Shown here: positions 54,958 to 63,829 of the stretch, piece by piece
Layout of the letters: each line of letters begins with the position of its first letter
Position numbering within the stretch: the first letter of the stretch is position 1
Assembly: GCF_022533585.1 (NCBI RefSeq)
Contig: NZ_CP092827.1
Span: 3,636,001-3,700,000 of the forward strand
Reading direction: 5' to 3'
Length of the DNA: 64,000 nucleotides
From: Pseudomonas sp. LS.1a
GTDB lineage: Bacteria > Pseudomonadota > Gammaproteobacteria > Pseudomonadales > Pseudomonadaceae
Translations under genes and position numbers: made by a program
The notes under the pieces: generated by a model
Told to the model about the DNA's origin: nothing
Database searches by the model: none
Seen by the model: only the letters and a program-made list of their open reading frames with translations

Positions 54958-55413
54958 TCAGACGGCGCCCGGCACGCTCGCACGGATGGCGTTGATCGCC
55001 TCGTCGGCGTAGGTTTCAGCCTGCGCATGGGTAGTCGCCTTGAGCACCTCGACATTGCCTTTGAGGCGGGCTGCACGGATTGCGCAAACAGCCGTGTGCC
55101 ACGCCTGCGCCTCCTGCAGGATCGACTCGGCCGCGTCCATGGGCTCGACGCCCTGGGCATCGACCACGGCCTGTACGGTCAATGGCACCTCACCGTCGTA
55201 ACCCGCCAGCTTGAAGGCCTTCGCCTCGCTCTCGGCCAGCTGGTTCTCGATGGCGCGCAGCGGATCGCCCAGCACCGCTGCCAGCGCCTGGTCGGCCGCC
55301 TTCTCGATCTGCTGCTGGGCCACCAGCAGCGCCGCGCCAATGGGAAGCGCCTCGAAGTCGAAGCCGTTGTAGTTGGTCTCGCCGTAAACGACGTTCAAAA
55401 AGGTTTTTTGCAT
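54958..55413 (-). CDS. Putative tail-fibre assembly/accessory protein
   Basis: 151 residues from the ATG at 55413. Helical, Ala-rich (ALLVAQQQIEKAADQALAAVL, AQAWHTAVCAIRAARLKG). It takes the place of P2 gene G (fibre assembly) between the fibre and sheath genes, so a chaperone role is inferred from position; the sequence itself is not diagnostic. Confidence 0.55.
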   Translation of the reverse strand: MQKTFLNVVYGETNYNGFDFEALPIGAALLVAQQQIEKAADQALAAVLGDPLRAIENQLAESEAKAFKLAGYDGEVPLTVQAVVDAQGVEPMDAAESILQEAQAWHTAVCAIRAARLKGNVEVLKATTHAQAETYADEAINAIRASVPGAV

Positions 55414-55420
55414 GATCGAC

Positions 55421-56152
55421 TCACAGGCTCGACAGGTTGGTGATGATGTGGCCCAAATCCTTGGCCAGGGTGCCCGCTGCGATACCCACGAACAGCGAGC
55501 CATTGAGGGCCGAAGGCACCGCCGTACCGGTCATCGACAACGCAATAAGTGCCGAGCCCGGCCCGATCAGCCTGCCCCGGAAAGTACCGCGCAGCTCCAG
55601 CGTGCAGTTGTACATGCGCACCTGCATAAGGATCGGGGCCGATGAGCCGCTGGCAAAAGCGAGCGCGTAATAGGCACTCAGATCACCGGCGCTCGAGGCC
55701 GGGAGACTGACCGTCACGTTAAGCAACTGCAGGGTCGAGCCGTTCGACATCCAGAACGACCCCATGCGAGTCAGCTGGTCGCTGCCCTCCGGCAGAAACT
55801 CATTGCAAATCAGCTTTCGCCCCGACCCAGCCACACCTGCAACGATCAACTGACGACCTGCAGTGGTGATGCTCTTATCGAGTACATAGTCCCTGGCCAG
55901 CCACGCCGTAACCCGCCCGCCGTCAGGGGTTGCATCGACCGCCCGCTGCAGGGTCTTGAACGGGCTGGCCTCGGTGCCGACCGCGTTGTCGTCGCCCAGC
56001 TGCGAGTCCACCCAGTAGGCACGAACAATCGACGGTGCTGCCGCGACCGCTGCCGACACGGCAGCGTCAATCGCAGCCTTTTTGCCGCCGAAATAGTCGA
56101 TCAGCTTGTTGTTTGCCGCGACCAGCGCAGCGATTTCAGTTTCAAGGCTCAT
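55421..56152 (-). CDS. Second tail fibre / receptor-binding protein (beta-helix type)
   Basis: 243 residues. A short N-terminal helical trimer-like segment (SLETEIAALVAANNKLIDYF) is followed by a right-handed beta-helix pattern (GTEASPFKTLQRAVDATPDGG, YVLDKSITTAGRQLIVAGV). Proteins of this type bind host receptors. The gene begins 2 bases after the H-like fibre gene, so the fibre is split into a conserved baseplate-anchoring part and this variable distal part. Confidence 0.7.
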   Translation of the reverse strand: MSLETEIAALVAANNKLIDYFGGKKAAIDAAVSAAVAAAPSIVRAYWVDSQLGDDNAVGTEASPFKTLQRAVDATPDGGRVTAWLARDYVLDKSITTAGRQLIVAGVAGSGRKLICNEFLPEGSDQLTRMGSFWMSNGSTLQLLNVTVSLPASSAGDLSAYYALAFASGSSAPILMQVRMYNCTLELRGTFRGRLIGPGSALIALSMTGTAVPSALNGSLFVGIAAGTLAKDLGHIITNLSSL

Positions 56153-56154
56153 GG

Positions 56155-56841
56155 TTATGATCCGTACAAGTGTTGGACAACGGTGTATTGAAGGGCCATC
56201 AGGCCGGTGGCATTGGCTACCGTCGCGCTCAGCAAGCTGTCGCGCGTTTCGGTGGCGGTTTTCTCGGCAGCAGTCATACGCTCCAGCAGGCCGCTGATTT
56301 GCTCTTCTGCAATGCGCTGCAGGCGCTCCTGATTAACCAAGCGGTCTTGCTGCACCAGGGTACGCAGCTGCTCGGCAATGAGCGCCGTGGCCTGCACGGC
56401 CAAGGGTTCGGCCAGCGTCAGGTTGAGGCCGGCGGCCGTGCTGGTGATGGTCACGCTGTCCGCCGGCAGCGCAGCCAGTGACAGGTCGTAGGCCAGCAGC
56501 AGGTCGATGTTGGCGGCCTTGTAGGCCAGCGCCTCGGTCAGGTGCGACCAGACCGCCAACAGGGTGCCGTCGCTGAGGAAAATCCCGACCTCGCGCACCC
56601 AGTACGCTGTCGCGCCATCGGCGACAGCGGTCAGGTGCAACAGCGTGCTACTCAGCTTCTCGCCGCTGGAAATCGGAAAGCGCGCCACCTCGTTGCGCAG
56701 GGTCTTCTGCTCGGCGCTCGGGGTGTAGGCCTGGCTGCCCAAGGCGATTTGGCTAATCTCGGCCGAGAGGCCGGTTTTCGTCGCCGTCAGGATCGCCGCC
56801 AAGCCGGCCTTGGTGATGACAGGTTGCAAGCCTGTGCTCAT
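56155..56841 (-). CDS. P2 gpH-like tail fibre N-terminal protein
   Basis: 228 residues matching the phage tail-collar fibre domain (DUF3751-type): PVITKAGLAAILTATKTGL, ALGSQAYTPSAEQKTLRNEV, WVREVGIFLSDGTLLAVWS. It ends after a helical segment, much shorter than P2 H. It attaches the fibre to gpI. Confidence 0.87.
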   Translation of the reverse strand: MSTGLQPVITKAGLAAILTATKTGLSAEISQIALGSQAYTPSAEQKTLRNEVARFPISSGEKLSSTLLHLTAVADGATAYWVREVGIFLSDGTLLAVWSHLTEALAYKAANIDLLLAYDLSLAALPADSVTITSTAAGLNLTLAEPLAVQATALIAEQLRTLVQQDRLVNQERLQRIAEEQISGLLERMTAAEKTATETRDSLLSATVANATGLMALQYTVVQHLYGS

Positions 56842-57560
56842 AGAACAGCCTCCATGTAGCCCCGCACGACCGTGCGCACCTGCGCCGCGTTGGCCACCAG
56901 CGGGGCACCTTCTGCTTGAATGGGTACGCCCTGCGCCTCGGCAAATTGCCGGAACACGCTGGACGCGTTGAGCGCATTGGCAAACAGCACCGTCTGCGCC
57001 ATCGGGTCGAAGGGCACCGCCTGGGCATCCATGGATCGATGCTGCACGGCCCGCGCCTGGAAGGCGTTACCCAGCACCAGGCCGCCATTGAAGCGCGCTC
57101 CCAGCCGAAACTCGTAATGGCTTCGCTCATTCTTCGCCGCGTCGACCAGGGCACGCAGGCGCGCGCCCAGCTCGGGCGAGATAATCGAACCCTCGCCCTC
57201 CCGGTTGTCATTGGCCCAGGCCGTGACCTGGAATGTGTACGGGGCGGCATTCGGTATCTGGTGCCACTCCTTAAACTCCGCATTGACCCGCACTGCCTTG
57301 AGCACCCGCCGGATTGCGCCGACGGTGCCCTTGGTCTTGTGAACAGGAATCGCCTCGCGGCTCAGCGCGCGGCGCTGGTCATCGGTGTAAGCGGCCTCCC
57401 AGCCGTCGACCTTGAGCGCCCAGCCCAGCCAGGGCAGGAAGTTGGGCGGGCAGCGTGCCGAGTCGGCCACACCCCGGATGATGTCCGGGTCCACACCCAT
57501 CTCGCCGGCACGTTCCAGCGAGCGCTCCAGCAGCGTGGCGTTGTGCGGTAACAGGCTCAT
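56838..57560 (-). CDS. P2 gpI-like baseplate/tail protein
   Basis: 240 residues: LLPHNATLLERSLERAGEMG, CPPNFLPWLGWALKVDGW and RALSREAIPVHKTKGTVGAI are diagnostic of gpI. Overlaps the H-like and J-like genes by 4 bases each, so they are translationally coupled. Confidence 0.93.
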   Translation of the reverse strand: MSLLPHNATLLERSLERAGEMGVDPDIIRGVADSARCPPNFLPWLGWALKVDGWEAAYTDDQRRALSREAIPVHKTKGTVGAIRRVLKAVRVNAEFKEWHQIPNAAPYTFQVTAWANDNREGEGSIISPELGARLRALVDAAKNERSHYEFRLGARFNGGLVLGNAFQARAVQHRSMDAQAVPFDPMAQTVLFANALNASSVFRQFAEAQGVPIQAEGAPLVANAAQVRTVVRGYMEAVL

Positions 57561-58537
57561 GTGACCACCTTGGTGGTCAAGGCAATGGACGTGGCGCGCG
57601 GATAATGCCGCTTGTCACACACCACCCCTTCCACCGGCTTGACCAAGTCGACACGGCTGATTCCCGTTACGTGTAACGCCGCGTAGGCAGCCGATACGGG
57701 CAGCTGCCCCTCCAGCCGACGCGCGGCGGCAATGGCCTTGTCCAGGCTGGCCCTGGCTGCAGCAAGGACAACGTCAGGGTCTGGCCCGTCTTCCACCCAC
57801 AGCACCGCCTCCACCTGGAAGTCGCTAGGGATGCCTCCCTGCACGCGGGGCCGATCCGTCACCGGGCGCACATCCTCGGCCGACAGCGCTTTGAGGACGG
57901 TGGCCACCAGTTGCGCCTCGGGCACGGAGCTTGCCGGTCGGGCCAAAACCGCCAGCGACACATCGCCAGGCAGCGGATTGGCCAAGCCGGCGTCGTAGTC
58001 ACAGACCACGACAATGGCCCCGGCCGGCAGCTGCGCCTTAACCGCGGCTGGCACCGCCACCCCGGAAAACCGGGGCGAATCGACCGAAACGTGCACCAGC
58101 TCGGCCGATGAACTCAGCGCGTGATACTCGTATGCCCCGCTGCTGCCGGCGACAGACAGCGCCTCCAGCGACAGGCGCGTGCGGTAGCGCAGCGCCTCGT
58201 CGTCTTCCATCACTGCCTCCACCGGCGGCACCGCGTCGGGGTCAGCCGCGCGAATGGTCAAGCGCTGCACACCGTAGTCGGCCGCGCGGTTGTCCAGGTC
58301 AGCGCGCTTGGCGTAGGCCAGCAAGCTAGCCTTGGCCGCCGCGTTGACACGGGCACGCATGACCAGCTCACGGTAGGCCATGACCTCCATCAGCTTGACC
58401 ACCGGGTCGGACTCGAGCAGCGCGGTCCACTGGTCGCGCATATGGGCGCGGAAGATGCCTAACACCTCCTGATACAGCGTCTCGAACTCCAAGGTTTCCA
58501 CCACATCGGGCGGGGGCAGTAAAGACAGGTCAATCAT
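57557..58537 (-). CDS. P2 gpJ-like baseplate wedge protein
   Basis: 326 residues: LDNRAADYGVQRL, EALSVAGSSGAYEYHALSSS and AYAALHVTGISRVDLVKP are gpJ marks. Forms the edge of the baseplate with I and W. Contains a GTTACGTGTAAC palindrome at 57666-57677. Confidence 0.93.
   Translation of the reverse strand: MIDLSLLPPPDVVETLEFETLYQEVLGIFRAHMRDQWTALLESDPVVKLMEVMAYRELVMRARVNAAAKASLLAYAKRADLDNRAADYGVQRLTIRAADPDAVPPVEAVMEDDEALRYRTRLSLEALSVAGSSGAYEYHALSSSAELVHVSVDSPRFSGVAVPAAVKAQLPAGAIVVVCDYDAGLANPLPGDVSLAVLARPASSVPEAQLVATVLKALSAEDVRPVTDRPRVQGGIPSDFQVEAVLWVEDGPDPDVVLAAARASLDKAIAAARRLEGQLPVSAAYAALHVTGISRVDLVKPVEGVVCDKRHYPRATSIALTTKVVT
57666..57677. repeat. Palindrome GTTACGTGTAAC
   Basis: One-mismatch copy of GTTACGCGTAAC inside the gpJ-like gene. 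Confidence 0.5.
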
Positions 58538-58860
58538 GCGCTCACCTCCACAACGGCTGAGCTACCCAGGTACTGGCCTGTCAGCAACAGCCCGATCTGG
58601 CCATCCAGCACCGAAACGACCTTGACCCGCTCCAGCTGTAGGCGCGGTTCCCAGCGCCCCAGGGCGCGGGCGACCTCGGCCTGCACAGCGCTTTTCCAGC
58701 CCTCGTTAACCGGCAGGTCGACAAAGCGGCGCAGGTTACAGCCGTATTCAGGCCGCATCCGGCGGGTACCCAGGGGCGTGGTCAGGATGTCCTCAATCGA
58801 CTGTTTCAGATGATCAAGGCCGGTGGATTTCTGGCCGGTCCTGCGGTCCAGGCCAATCAT
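58534..58860 (-). CDS. P2 gpW-like baseplate protein
   Basis: 108 residues of the GPW/gp25 family: LKQSIEDILTTPLGTRRMRPEYG is diagnostic. A lysozyme-like fold that joins the wedge to the hub. Overlaps gpJ by 4 bases. Confidence 0.94.
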   Translation of the reverse strand: MIGLDRRTGQKSTGLDHLKQSIEDILTTPLGTRRMRPEYGCNLRRFVDLPVNEGWKSAVQAEVARALGRWEPRLQLERVKVVSVLDGQIGLLLTGQYLGSSAVVEVSA

Positions 58861-58862
58861 GC

Positions 58863-59144
58863 TTAGCCGTCCAGCTGCTGCAGGTCGGCATGGCTACGCA
58901 GGAATGCCAGCGCCTCTGCGTCGCCGGCCTGGACGGTAACGCGGCCGGCCCGCACCTTGAACTCGCGCAGGTCATCACCGGCCTGCAGGAACAGCGAGCG
59001 CGAGGTGAAAACGCGGTCGGTGAAGGTCACGCCGGCCGGCTCAGCGGCTGCAACGACGGTGTCGGTGCCGTCGGCACCAGGTACAACTGCGGACTCGGCC
59101 GCATCCGTTGCCGCGTCAGTCTCGGCGGTTTTCTTGACTGCCAT
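58863..59144 (-). CDS. Unknown phage protein, 93 residues
   Basis: Ala/Thr-rich N-terminus (KKTAETDAATDAAESAV) then a small beta domain (VFTSRSLFLQAGDDLREFKV). It sits between the V-like spike gene and W, where P2 has no gene. Two bases separate it from W. Function unknown. Confidence 0.6.
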   Translation of the reverse strand: MAVKKTAETDAATDAAESAVVPGADGTDTVVAAAEPAGVTFTDRVFTSRSLFLQAGDDLREFKVRAGRVTVQAGDAEALAFLRSHADLQQLDG

Positions 59145-59164
59145 ATGTGATGCTCCAGAAAAGA

Positions 59165-59186
59165 CAAAGCCCGCGAATGCGGGCTG
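59165..59186 (-). terminator. Hairpin after the gpV-like gene
   Basis: AGCCCGC-GAAT-GCGGGCT (59168-59185) with a TTTGTC run on the minus strand, between the V-like and 93-residue genes. Weak terminator candidate. Confidence 0.5.
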
Positions 59187-59768
59187 TCAGTGCTTGTGGT
59201 TCGCCGTGTTACCGGCGGTGTCGATGATTTTGCCGAGGCCGAAGATGTCGCCCGTTACGCGTAACGGCCCGACAATCTCCACGCTGCCTTCCAGGGTGAT
59301 GACTGGCGCCTTGGCCTTGATCGCGGCCGACTCGGCGTTGATCGCGGCGCCGGTGATAACCGCCTTGCTACTGCCGACCTCGATGTTGACCGTGCCGTTG
59401 GGCAGCTTGATGGTGTAGCTATTGGCCGCCCAGTCGTAGACCAGGGAGCCGCCATCGTCGAACCGCCACACCTCGACATGATCGCGATTGTCCGGCGGCG
59501 GGCCGGCGTTGCCGTACAGCCCAGGAACGAACGTCCCTTGCGCAGGCTCGCCACTCGGACTCACCAGCACGCCCTGCTCGCTCAGGCTCGGCGCACGCCA
59601 GTGGCGGGCCTTGCCAGCGGCGATGGCATGCCAGCGCACCCAAGCGCTCGTCCAGTCGCCGCCGTCAGTGACCCGCACCCTGGCGGCGACCAGATCGACC
59701 GCCACGACGTAACAGGGGATCACCAGTCCAGCCAGCATGCGGTCCGTCTGTGCGGCCGCATAACTCAT
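59187..59768 (-). CDS. P2 gpV-like baseplate spike protein
   Basis: 193 residues from the ATG at 59768. OB-fold N-terminal part (RVTDGGDWTSAWVRWHAIAAG, GVLVSPSGEPAQG), a beta-helix middle (INAESAAIKAKAPVITLEGS) and the final HKH of central spikes, which in P2 V binds iron at the tip. Punctures the host membrane. Overlaps the gene upstream by 4 bases. Confidence 0.92.
   Translation of the reverse strand: MSYAAAQTDRMLAGLVIPCYVVAVDLVAARVRVTDGGDWTSAWVRWHAIAAGKARHWRAPSLSEQGVLVSPSGEPAQGTFVPGLYGNAGPPPDNRDHVEVWRFDDGGSLVYDWAANSYTIKLPNGTVNIEVGSSKAVITGAAINAESAAIKAKAPVITLEGSVEIVGPLRVTGDIFGLGKIIDTAGNTANHKH
59254..59265. repeat. Palindrome GTTACGCGTAAC
   Basis: Exact copy of the prophage palindrome inside the spike gene. 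Confidence 0.55.
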
Positions 59769-60295
59769 GCCAGCGCCTCCGGCTCTTGATAACGGTCCTC
59801 GTTGCCGGGGCCACTGTCCGGGTCGAAAGCGAACTTCACTGGGCCGGGCTCTCGGGGCCACGGCCACTCCTCTTCGCCCAGGTAGATGATCTGCGTCCAT
59901 TCGACGACCCAAACCGCGAAGCTATCCAGCTCAGGACGGCTCCAATCGCGCTCTGCCCGCACGAACTCCGCGAACTCAACCAGAAGGCCCCAGGACTGCA
60001 TTCGCAATAGCACCGCCAGCTGCGCCGCAACGAATGCTGCGATATGCAGGCAGTTGGGTTCCTCCTGCCCCACGATGACCCGCGCCTCGAAACGAGCCTC
60101 GACTGCGACCTCGCCCGTGCCAGGATCCTTGTCGGCGTCCCCAAACCCAACCAGCTCAAGCACCACCGCTGGTGGGGTGACCACTTGGATACCCTCCGGC
60201 ATGGTCCCGACATAGGCCAGGCCGGGGATCGCCTTCTTGATGTGTTCCTCAATAGCGGTGTACACCGCACCGAGCGGAATCGGCCCGTCATCCAT
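59765..60295 (-). CDS. Phage protein, probable tail completion/terminator
   Basis: 176 residues: IPLGAVYTAIEEHIKKAIPGL at the start, LELVGFGDADKDPGTG and an acidic Trp/Pro-rich tail (GEEEWPWPREPGP). Its position between the Z-like and V-like genes and its layout resemble Mu gp37/lambda U-like tail terminators. Inference only. Overlaps both neighbours. Confidence 0.6.
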   Translation of the reverse strand: MDDGPIPLGAVYTAIEEHIKKAIPGLAYVGTMPEGIQVVTPPAVVLELVGFGDADKDPGTGEVAVEARFEARVIVGQEEPNCLHIAAFVAAQLAVLLRMQSWGLLVEFAEFVRAERDWSRPELDSFAVWVVEWTQIIYLGEEEWPWPREPGPVKFAFDPDSGPGNEDRYQEPEALA

Positions 60296-60950
60296 TGCCT
60301 GTCCTCCGTAGGTATTTCTGCAGCTCGAAGTTCAGCTCCTGCTCCATCACCACCAGCAGCCGTTCATGCGCTCGATTGGTCCAGGCCTCAAAATGCGGCC
60401 GGGCTTCCTCCAGCGAGATCTTGGCCTTGGCCAAGGGGAAGCGACTGTCGTTCTCGGCAACCCAACCCGTCCGGCGCCCTCCCCGACCTGAAACCTCACT
60501 GTCGGGGTAGTCCTTCGCATCGAAGTGCTTGCTGGCCGTGCGGATCCAGATATCCGGGTTACCGCCATAAACCCGCTTGAAGAAAGCGCCCTTGTAGCGA
60601 CGACCAGCAACCGAAACGCCCGTACGGGACTGCCGGGGCCGGCCTGCTCGGCTGGCTTCAATGGGGTTGATGCCAAACCACAGCCGCCCCTGGCCATTGC
60701 TGGACACAGGGAAAGCTTTAAGGCGCTGCCTCACCGCAGCAATGGCGATCCGCTCCTGCCGGCCCACATCGCGAGCGATATGCGTACGGAGCCAGCGAAG
60801 CACCTTGTTCACAGCCCTTCGCTGAGCCGCCGCCACCGCCTTGGGTACCAGCTTCGCGAAGTCCTTGAAGCCCTTCACGTCCTGCGGGTTAGCCTGCAAC
60901 GAGATCAACCCGCTGCTGGCCGACTGCTTGTGGTAGCTGCCCACACTCAT
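60288..60950 (-). CDS. Minor tail protein Z-like
   Basis: 220 residues, basic: VPKAVAAAQRRAVNKVLRWLRTHI, QERIAIAAVRQRLKAF, YKGAFFKRVYGGNPDIWIRT and a C-terminal HFEAWTNRAHERLL match the lambda gpZ-type family. Joins head and tail. Overlaps its neighbours by 4-8 bases. Confidence 0.85.
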   Translation of the reverse strand: MSVGSYHKQSASSGLISLQANPQDVKGFKDFAKLVPKAVAAAQRRAVNKVLRWLRTHIARDVGRQERIAIAAVRQRLKAFPVSSNGQGRLWFGINPIEASRAGRPRQSRTGVSVAGRRYKGAFFKRVYGGNPDIWIRTASKHFDAKDYPDSEVSGRGGRRTGWVAENDSRFPLAKAKISLEEARPHFEAWTNRAHERLLVVMEQELNFELQKYLRRTGNG

Positions 60951-61261
60951 AACGACTTCCTCAGAATGAGCGTCACCAGGCCGTCGCCACCCGGCTCGAT
61001 GCTAGTGATGAGGTAGTTGCCGCCGCCATCCTCTTGGGGCACGCCGAAGAACACCTTGTGCTTCACTTCGATGCCGATGTTGTCCTGTACGCGGATGACC
61101 AGATGGGGCTCACGCAACGCGGTCCTTATCTGGCCGACCTTGGGCTGCAGCCAAGGGGCTGAGAACATCCCCAGCACCTCACGCCCCTCGATCAGCACCG
61201 TATCGCCCAGGATCTCGAACACCGTGGCGTCGACGTCGGTTATCAGGTCCCGGAACGCCAT
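60947..61261 (-). CDS. Head-tail joining protein, lambda FII-like
   Basis: 104 residues: FRDLITDVDATVFEILGDTV and VKHKVFFGVPQEDGGGNYLI. Position directly after the capsid gene and length fit the FII/phage-attachment family. Medium confidence on the family. Confidence 0.7.
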   Translation of the reverse strand: MAFRDLITDVDATVFEILGDTVLIEGREVLGMFSAPWLQPKVGQIRTALREPHLVIRVQDNIGIEVKHKVFFGVPQEDGGGNYLITSIEPGGDGLVTLILRKSL

Positions 61262-61263
61262 GG

Positions 61264-62259
61264 TCAGAGCTTCAAGCGGAGAATGGCGCGAGGACGGGTC
61301 ACCAGGTGTAGCGGGTTGGACTGGGCCTCACCGGCCACACCCTTCTTGAACGGCATCATTTCCACCTGGCTGTAGTACGGCAGGCCCTCGGTGTTGACCG
61401 TGTCCATGTAGTCAGCCGGCGCGAAGCGGGTGATGCACAGGCCGGGCACACCTTCTGGGACCAGACGCGCCTCGTCGTCCGCGACAAAGGCGATACCGCC
61501 AACCTTGCCCCGGTAGCGCTCCCAGGTGATGCCGCCGAACTCGAAAGTTTCGCGACCGTCAGCCCGCAACGCTGCAGCGTACTGAGTGCCCTCGTAGGTT
61601 TTCGCGACGCTCTTGTGCCCGATCAGCGCTCGCCAGAAGTTCTTCCCGCAGAAGGCCCGAGCACCACTGGTGGTGGCAGCACCCAAGGCTTCCTCTTGGG
61701 CATCCAGCGCATCCACGCACTTCACCCGAACATTGGTGTCCGGATTGGCCAGCTCCATCGGGATCTCGATAGGAGCGAGGCCGAAGCGGGCATAGATATC
61801 AAGCAGCACAGTCTTGCCGTCCGCATCCAGCACGTAGCCGTTCAACGCGCCCATGCGATGGAATTCATGGGTGGCATCCAGTTGTCGACGGGCCTTCGCC
61901 AGGCGCTTATTGACCACATCCTGCACCGCCTGCAGCTCAGTTTGCTCACCGAAGGCGCGGATGCCCTGAATTTCGTCCGCCTTGATGGCGAAGCGCTCGG
62001 GCAGGTGAACGGTGTTGAATGGCAGCAGGATCCGCTTGCTACCGTTGACTACCAGCCCCGAAGTACCCCGCTCGCCCGCCGGCACCAGCGCAAGAGTTTC
62101 TCCGTCCTTCTCGACCTGCACGGTCACCGTGGTCACGCCCTCCTCCTCGAACAGCCCCAGTTCGGCAAGGCGCCCAGGCACGAAAGGCTGCTCGTTGATC
62201 GCCACAGTAAGCGCAGGAACCGAGAAAGCGTTGTCTTCAAAAATATCGATGTCAGCCAT
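61264..62259 (-). CDS. Major capsid protein, lambda E-like
   Basis: 331 residues from the ATG at 62259. Marks of the E family: MELANPDTNVRVKCVDALDA, GKNFWRALIGHKSVAKTYEG and TWERYRGKVGGIAFVADDEARLVPEGV near the C-terminus. Forms the HK97-fold shell with the decoration protein encoded upstream. Confidence 0.94.
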   Translation of the reverse strand: MADIDIFEDNAFSVPALTVAINEQPFVPGRLAELGLFEEEGVTTVTVQVEKDGETLALVPAGERGTSGLVVNGSKRILLPFNTVHLPERFAIKADEIQGIRAFGEQTELQAVQDVVNKRLAKARRQLDATHEFHRMGALNGYVLDADGKTVLLDIYARFGLAPIEIPMELANPDTNVRVKCVDALDAQEEALGAATTSGARAFCGKNFWRALIGHKSVAKTYEGTQYAAALRADGRETFEFGGITWERYRGKVGGIAFVADDEARLVPEGVPGLCITRFAPADYMDTVNTEGLPYYSQVEMMPFKKGVAGEAQSNPLHLVTRPRAILRLKL

Positions 62260-62279
62260 GAAGGCCCTCCAGAAATGCA

Positions 62280-62305
62280 AAACCCCGCACTAGGCGGGGC
62301 TGTAA
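62280..62305 (-). terminator. Hairpin between decoration and capsid genes
   Basis: CCCCGC-ACTAG-GCGGGG at 62283-62299 with TTTTGC on the minus strand. It lies upstream of the capsid gene, so it would act as an attenuator or RNA processing site. Confidence 0.5.
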
Positions 62306-62321
62306 AAGGGTTGGCTCGCTG

Positions 62322-62669
62322 TCAGCGAACGATGATGAATTGCGCCGCCAGGGCTTTCTCGGCATCGAGATCGAGGCCGGTCAGCAGCCCCTCGCTCACC
62401 TCGGCCAAGCGCACTACCGCGCGCCCGCGCCGGGCTACGTCCGATTCGCCAACGGACGCAAACAAGATGCACTTGGCCGTCTCGCTGCCGTCAGCGGCCT
62501 CTGGGTTGTACGGAGCGAATTGGCCGGAGGCAGTGAGCTGCCCAAGAAGCTGGCCGGCTACCAAGGCAGCACCAGGCGCCAGCTCAATGACTTCGCGGGA
62601 GATCTTTCCTGCGCCCTCGGACAGCAGGAATTCACCGGCATGCACCGGTTCCACATAGGTTTTGCTCAT
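62322..62669 (-). CDS. Capsid decoration protein, lambda D-like
   Basis: 115 residues from the ATG at 62669: HAGEFLLSEGAGKISREVIEL, GQLTASGQFAPYNP and DGSETAKCILFASV are typical of the D family. It trims and stabilises the expanded capsid. Confidence 0.9.
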   Translation of the reverse strand: MSKTYVEPVHAGEFLLSEGAGKISREVIELAPGAALVAGQLLGQLTASGQFAPYNPEAADGSETAKCILFASVGESDVARRGRAVVRLAEVSEGLLTGLDLDAEKALAAQFIIVR

Positions 62670-62671
62670 GC

Positions 62672-63829
62672 TTAGGCTCCTTTGCCGGTGCGTTGTTGAG
62701 CGGCCTGCCGTCGCGCAGACCAAATGTTGCTGGGGTTTGGAAGCTTCGCCTGGACTGCCTCAGGCTCATCGGCAGCTGGTGGAAGGGTGTTGTCGATCTC
62801 GAAGCCCTTGCCCGAGCCGACCAGCTTGTCGAACAGCCGCGCCCGAACCACGGTCGCGTCCAGGCCAGCGCCGACATATTCGACCGCCATCTCGGGCAAG
62901 CGCGCCGCTACGCAGAGGTCTCGCACGGCTTTGGCGCGAGTCAACGCTGCCTGGACCGTGGCTTCGTCGGCCAGCTTGGTCGATGCGATCAGCGGTTCGA
63001 CCAGGTTGCTGATGCCCGCTTTCGCACAAGCCTGGGTGATCATCAATGCCAACGCCGTCGAGTTAGCCGTGCTGGGAGCTGGGGGCTCATCGACCGGAGC
63101 GGGCTCGCTCGGGGTTTCTGGATCGGCCTGGCTGGCCTGGAGCTGATCCAACAACGCCTGCGGGGTATTTCGGTACCGCGCCAGAGTGGCCCCCTGCCCC
63201 AAGCAAGCCTGGACCTTGATGCCGTTGCCGATCTCGTCGGCCAGGCCCAGGTCCAGTGCCTCCTGGGCGGTGAGCCAGGTTTCCGCATCGACCAGACGCC
63301 GCAGTTCAGCGTCATCGACATTCGGCGCCTTGGCCTTGTAAGCAGCGATCATGGCCTCGAGCGCCTGGTCGAGAACATCCGCCACGCGCCGAAGGTCCTC
63401 GGCATCGCCGCCTACCCAGGTGTAGGGGTTGTGGATCATCAGCATGGCATTCGATGCCATCACCACGCGGTGCGCACCACATACCGCCACGCTGCCAGCA
63501 CTGGCCGCCAGGGCATCGACCCGGCCGGTGCAGCGCTCACCCAGCCGGCTCAGTGCATTGTGAATCGCGAGGCCTTCGAACAGATCACCCCCGTTGGTAT
63601 TGAAGGCCACCACCACTTCCGAAACGCCATCGTCCACCGCCTTGAGGTCTTGAATGAACTGGTTCGCGGTAATGCCCCATGCGCCAATCTCGCCGTATAC
63701 ATAGACTTCGATCACCTTGGCCCCGGCCTCGCCCTCCGCGGCTGCAGCGATCTTGTACCAGTGCCCATCCTCGACCTGCGGCATGGGCTTGGCCTTGTTG
63801 AAGATGCGGAACGGCATCAACGGTTTCAT
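62672..63829 (-). CDS. Head maturation protease, ClpP/S49-like
   Basis: 385 residues. ClpP-like serine protease: NTNGGDLFEGLAIHNAL, nucleophile Ser110 in ALAASAGS and His133 in LMIHNPYT. The C-terminal third (Pro/Ala/Glu-rich linker then a helical part) probably is a scaffold, as in lambda C/Nu3 fusions. Overlaps the portal stop by 4 bases. Confidence 0.92.
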   Translation of the reverse strand: MKPLMPFRIFNKAKPMPQVEDGHWYKIAAAAEGEAGAKVIEVYVYGEIGAWGITANQFIQDLKAVDDGVSEVVVAFNTNGGDLFEGLAIHNALSRLGERCTGRVDALAASAGSVAVCGAHRVVMASNAMLMIHNPYTWVGGDAEDLRRVADVLDQALEAMIAAYKAKAPNVDDAELRRLVDAETWLTAQEALDLGLADEIGNGIKVQACLGQGATLARYRNTPQALLDQLQASQADPETPSEPAPVDEPPAPSTANSTALALMITQACAKAGISNLVEPLIASTKLADEATVQAALTRAKAVRDLCVAARLPEMAVEYVGAGLDATVVRARLFDKLVGSGKGFEIDNTLPPAADEPEAVQAKLPNPSNIWSARRQAAQQRTGKGA

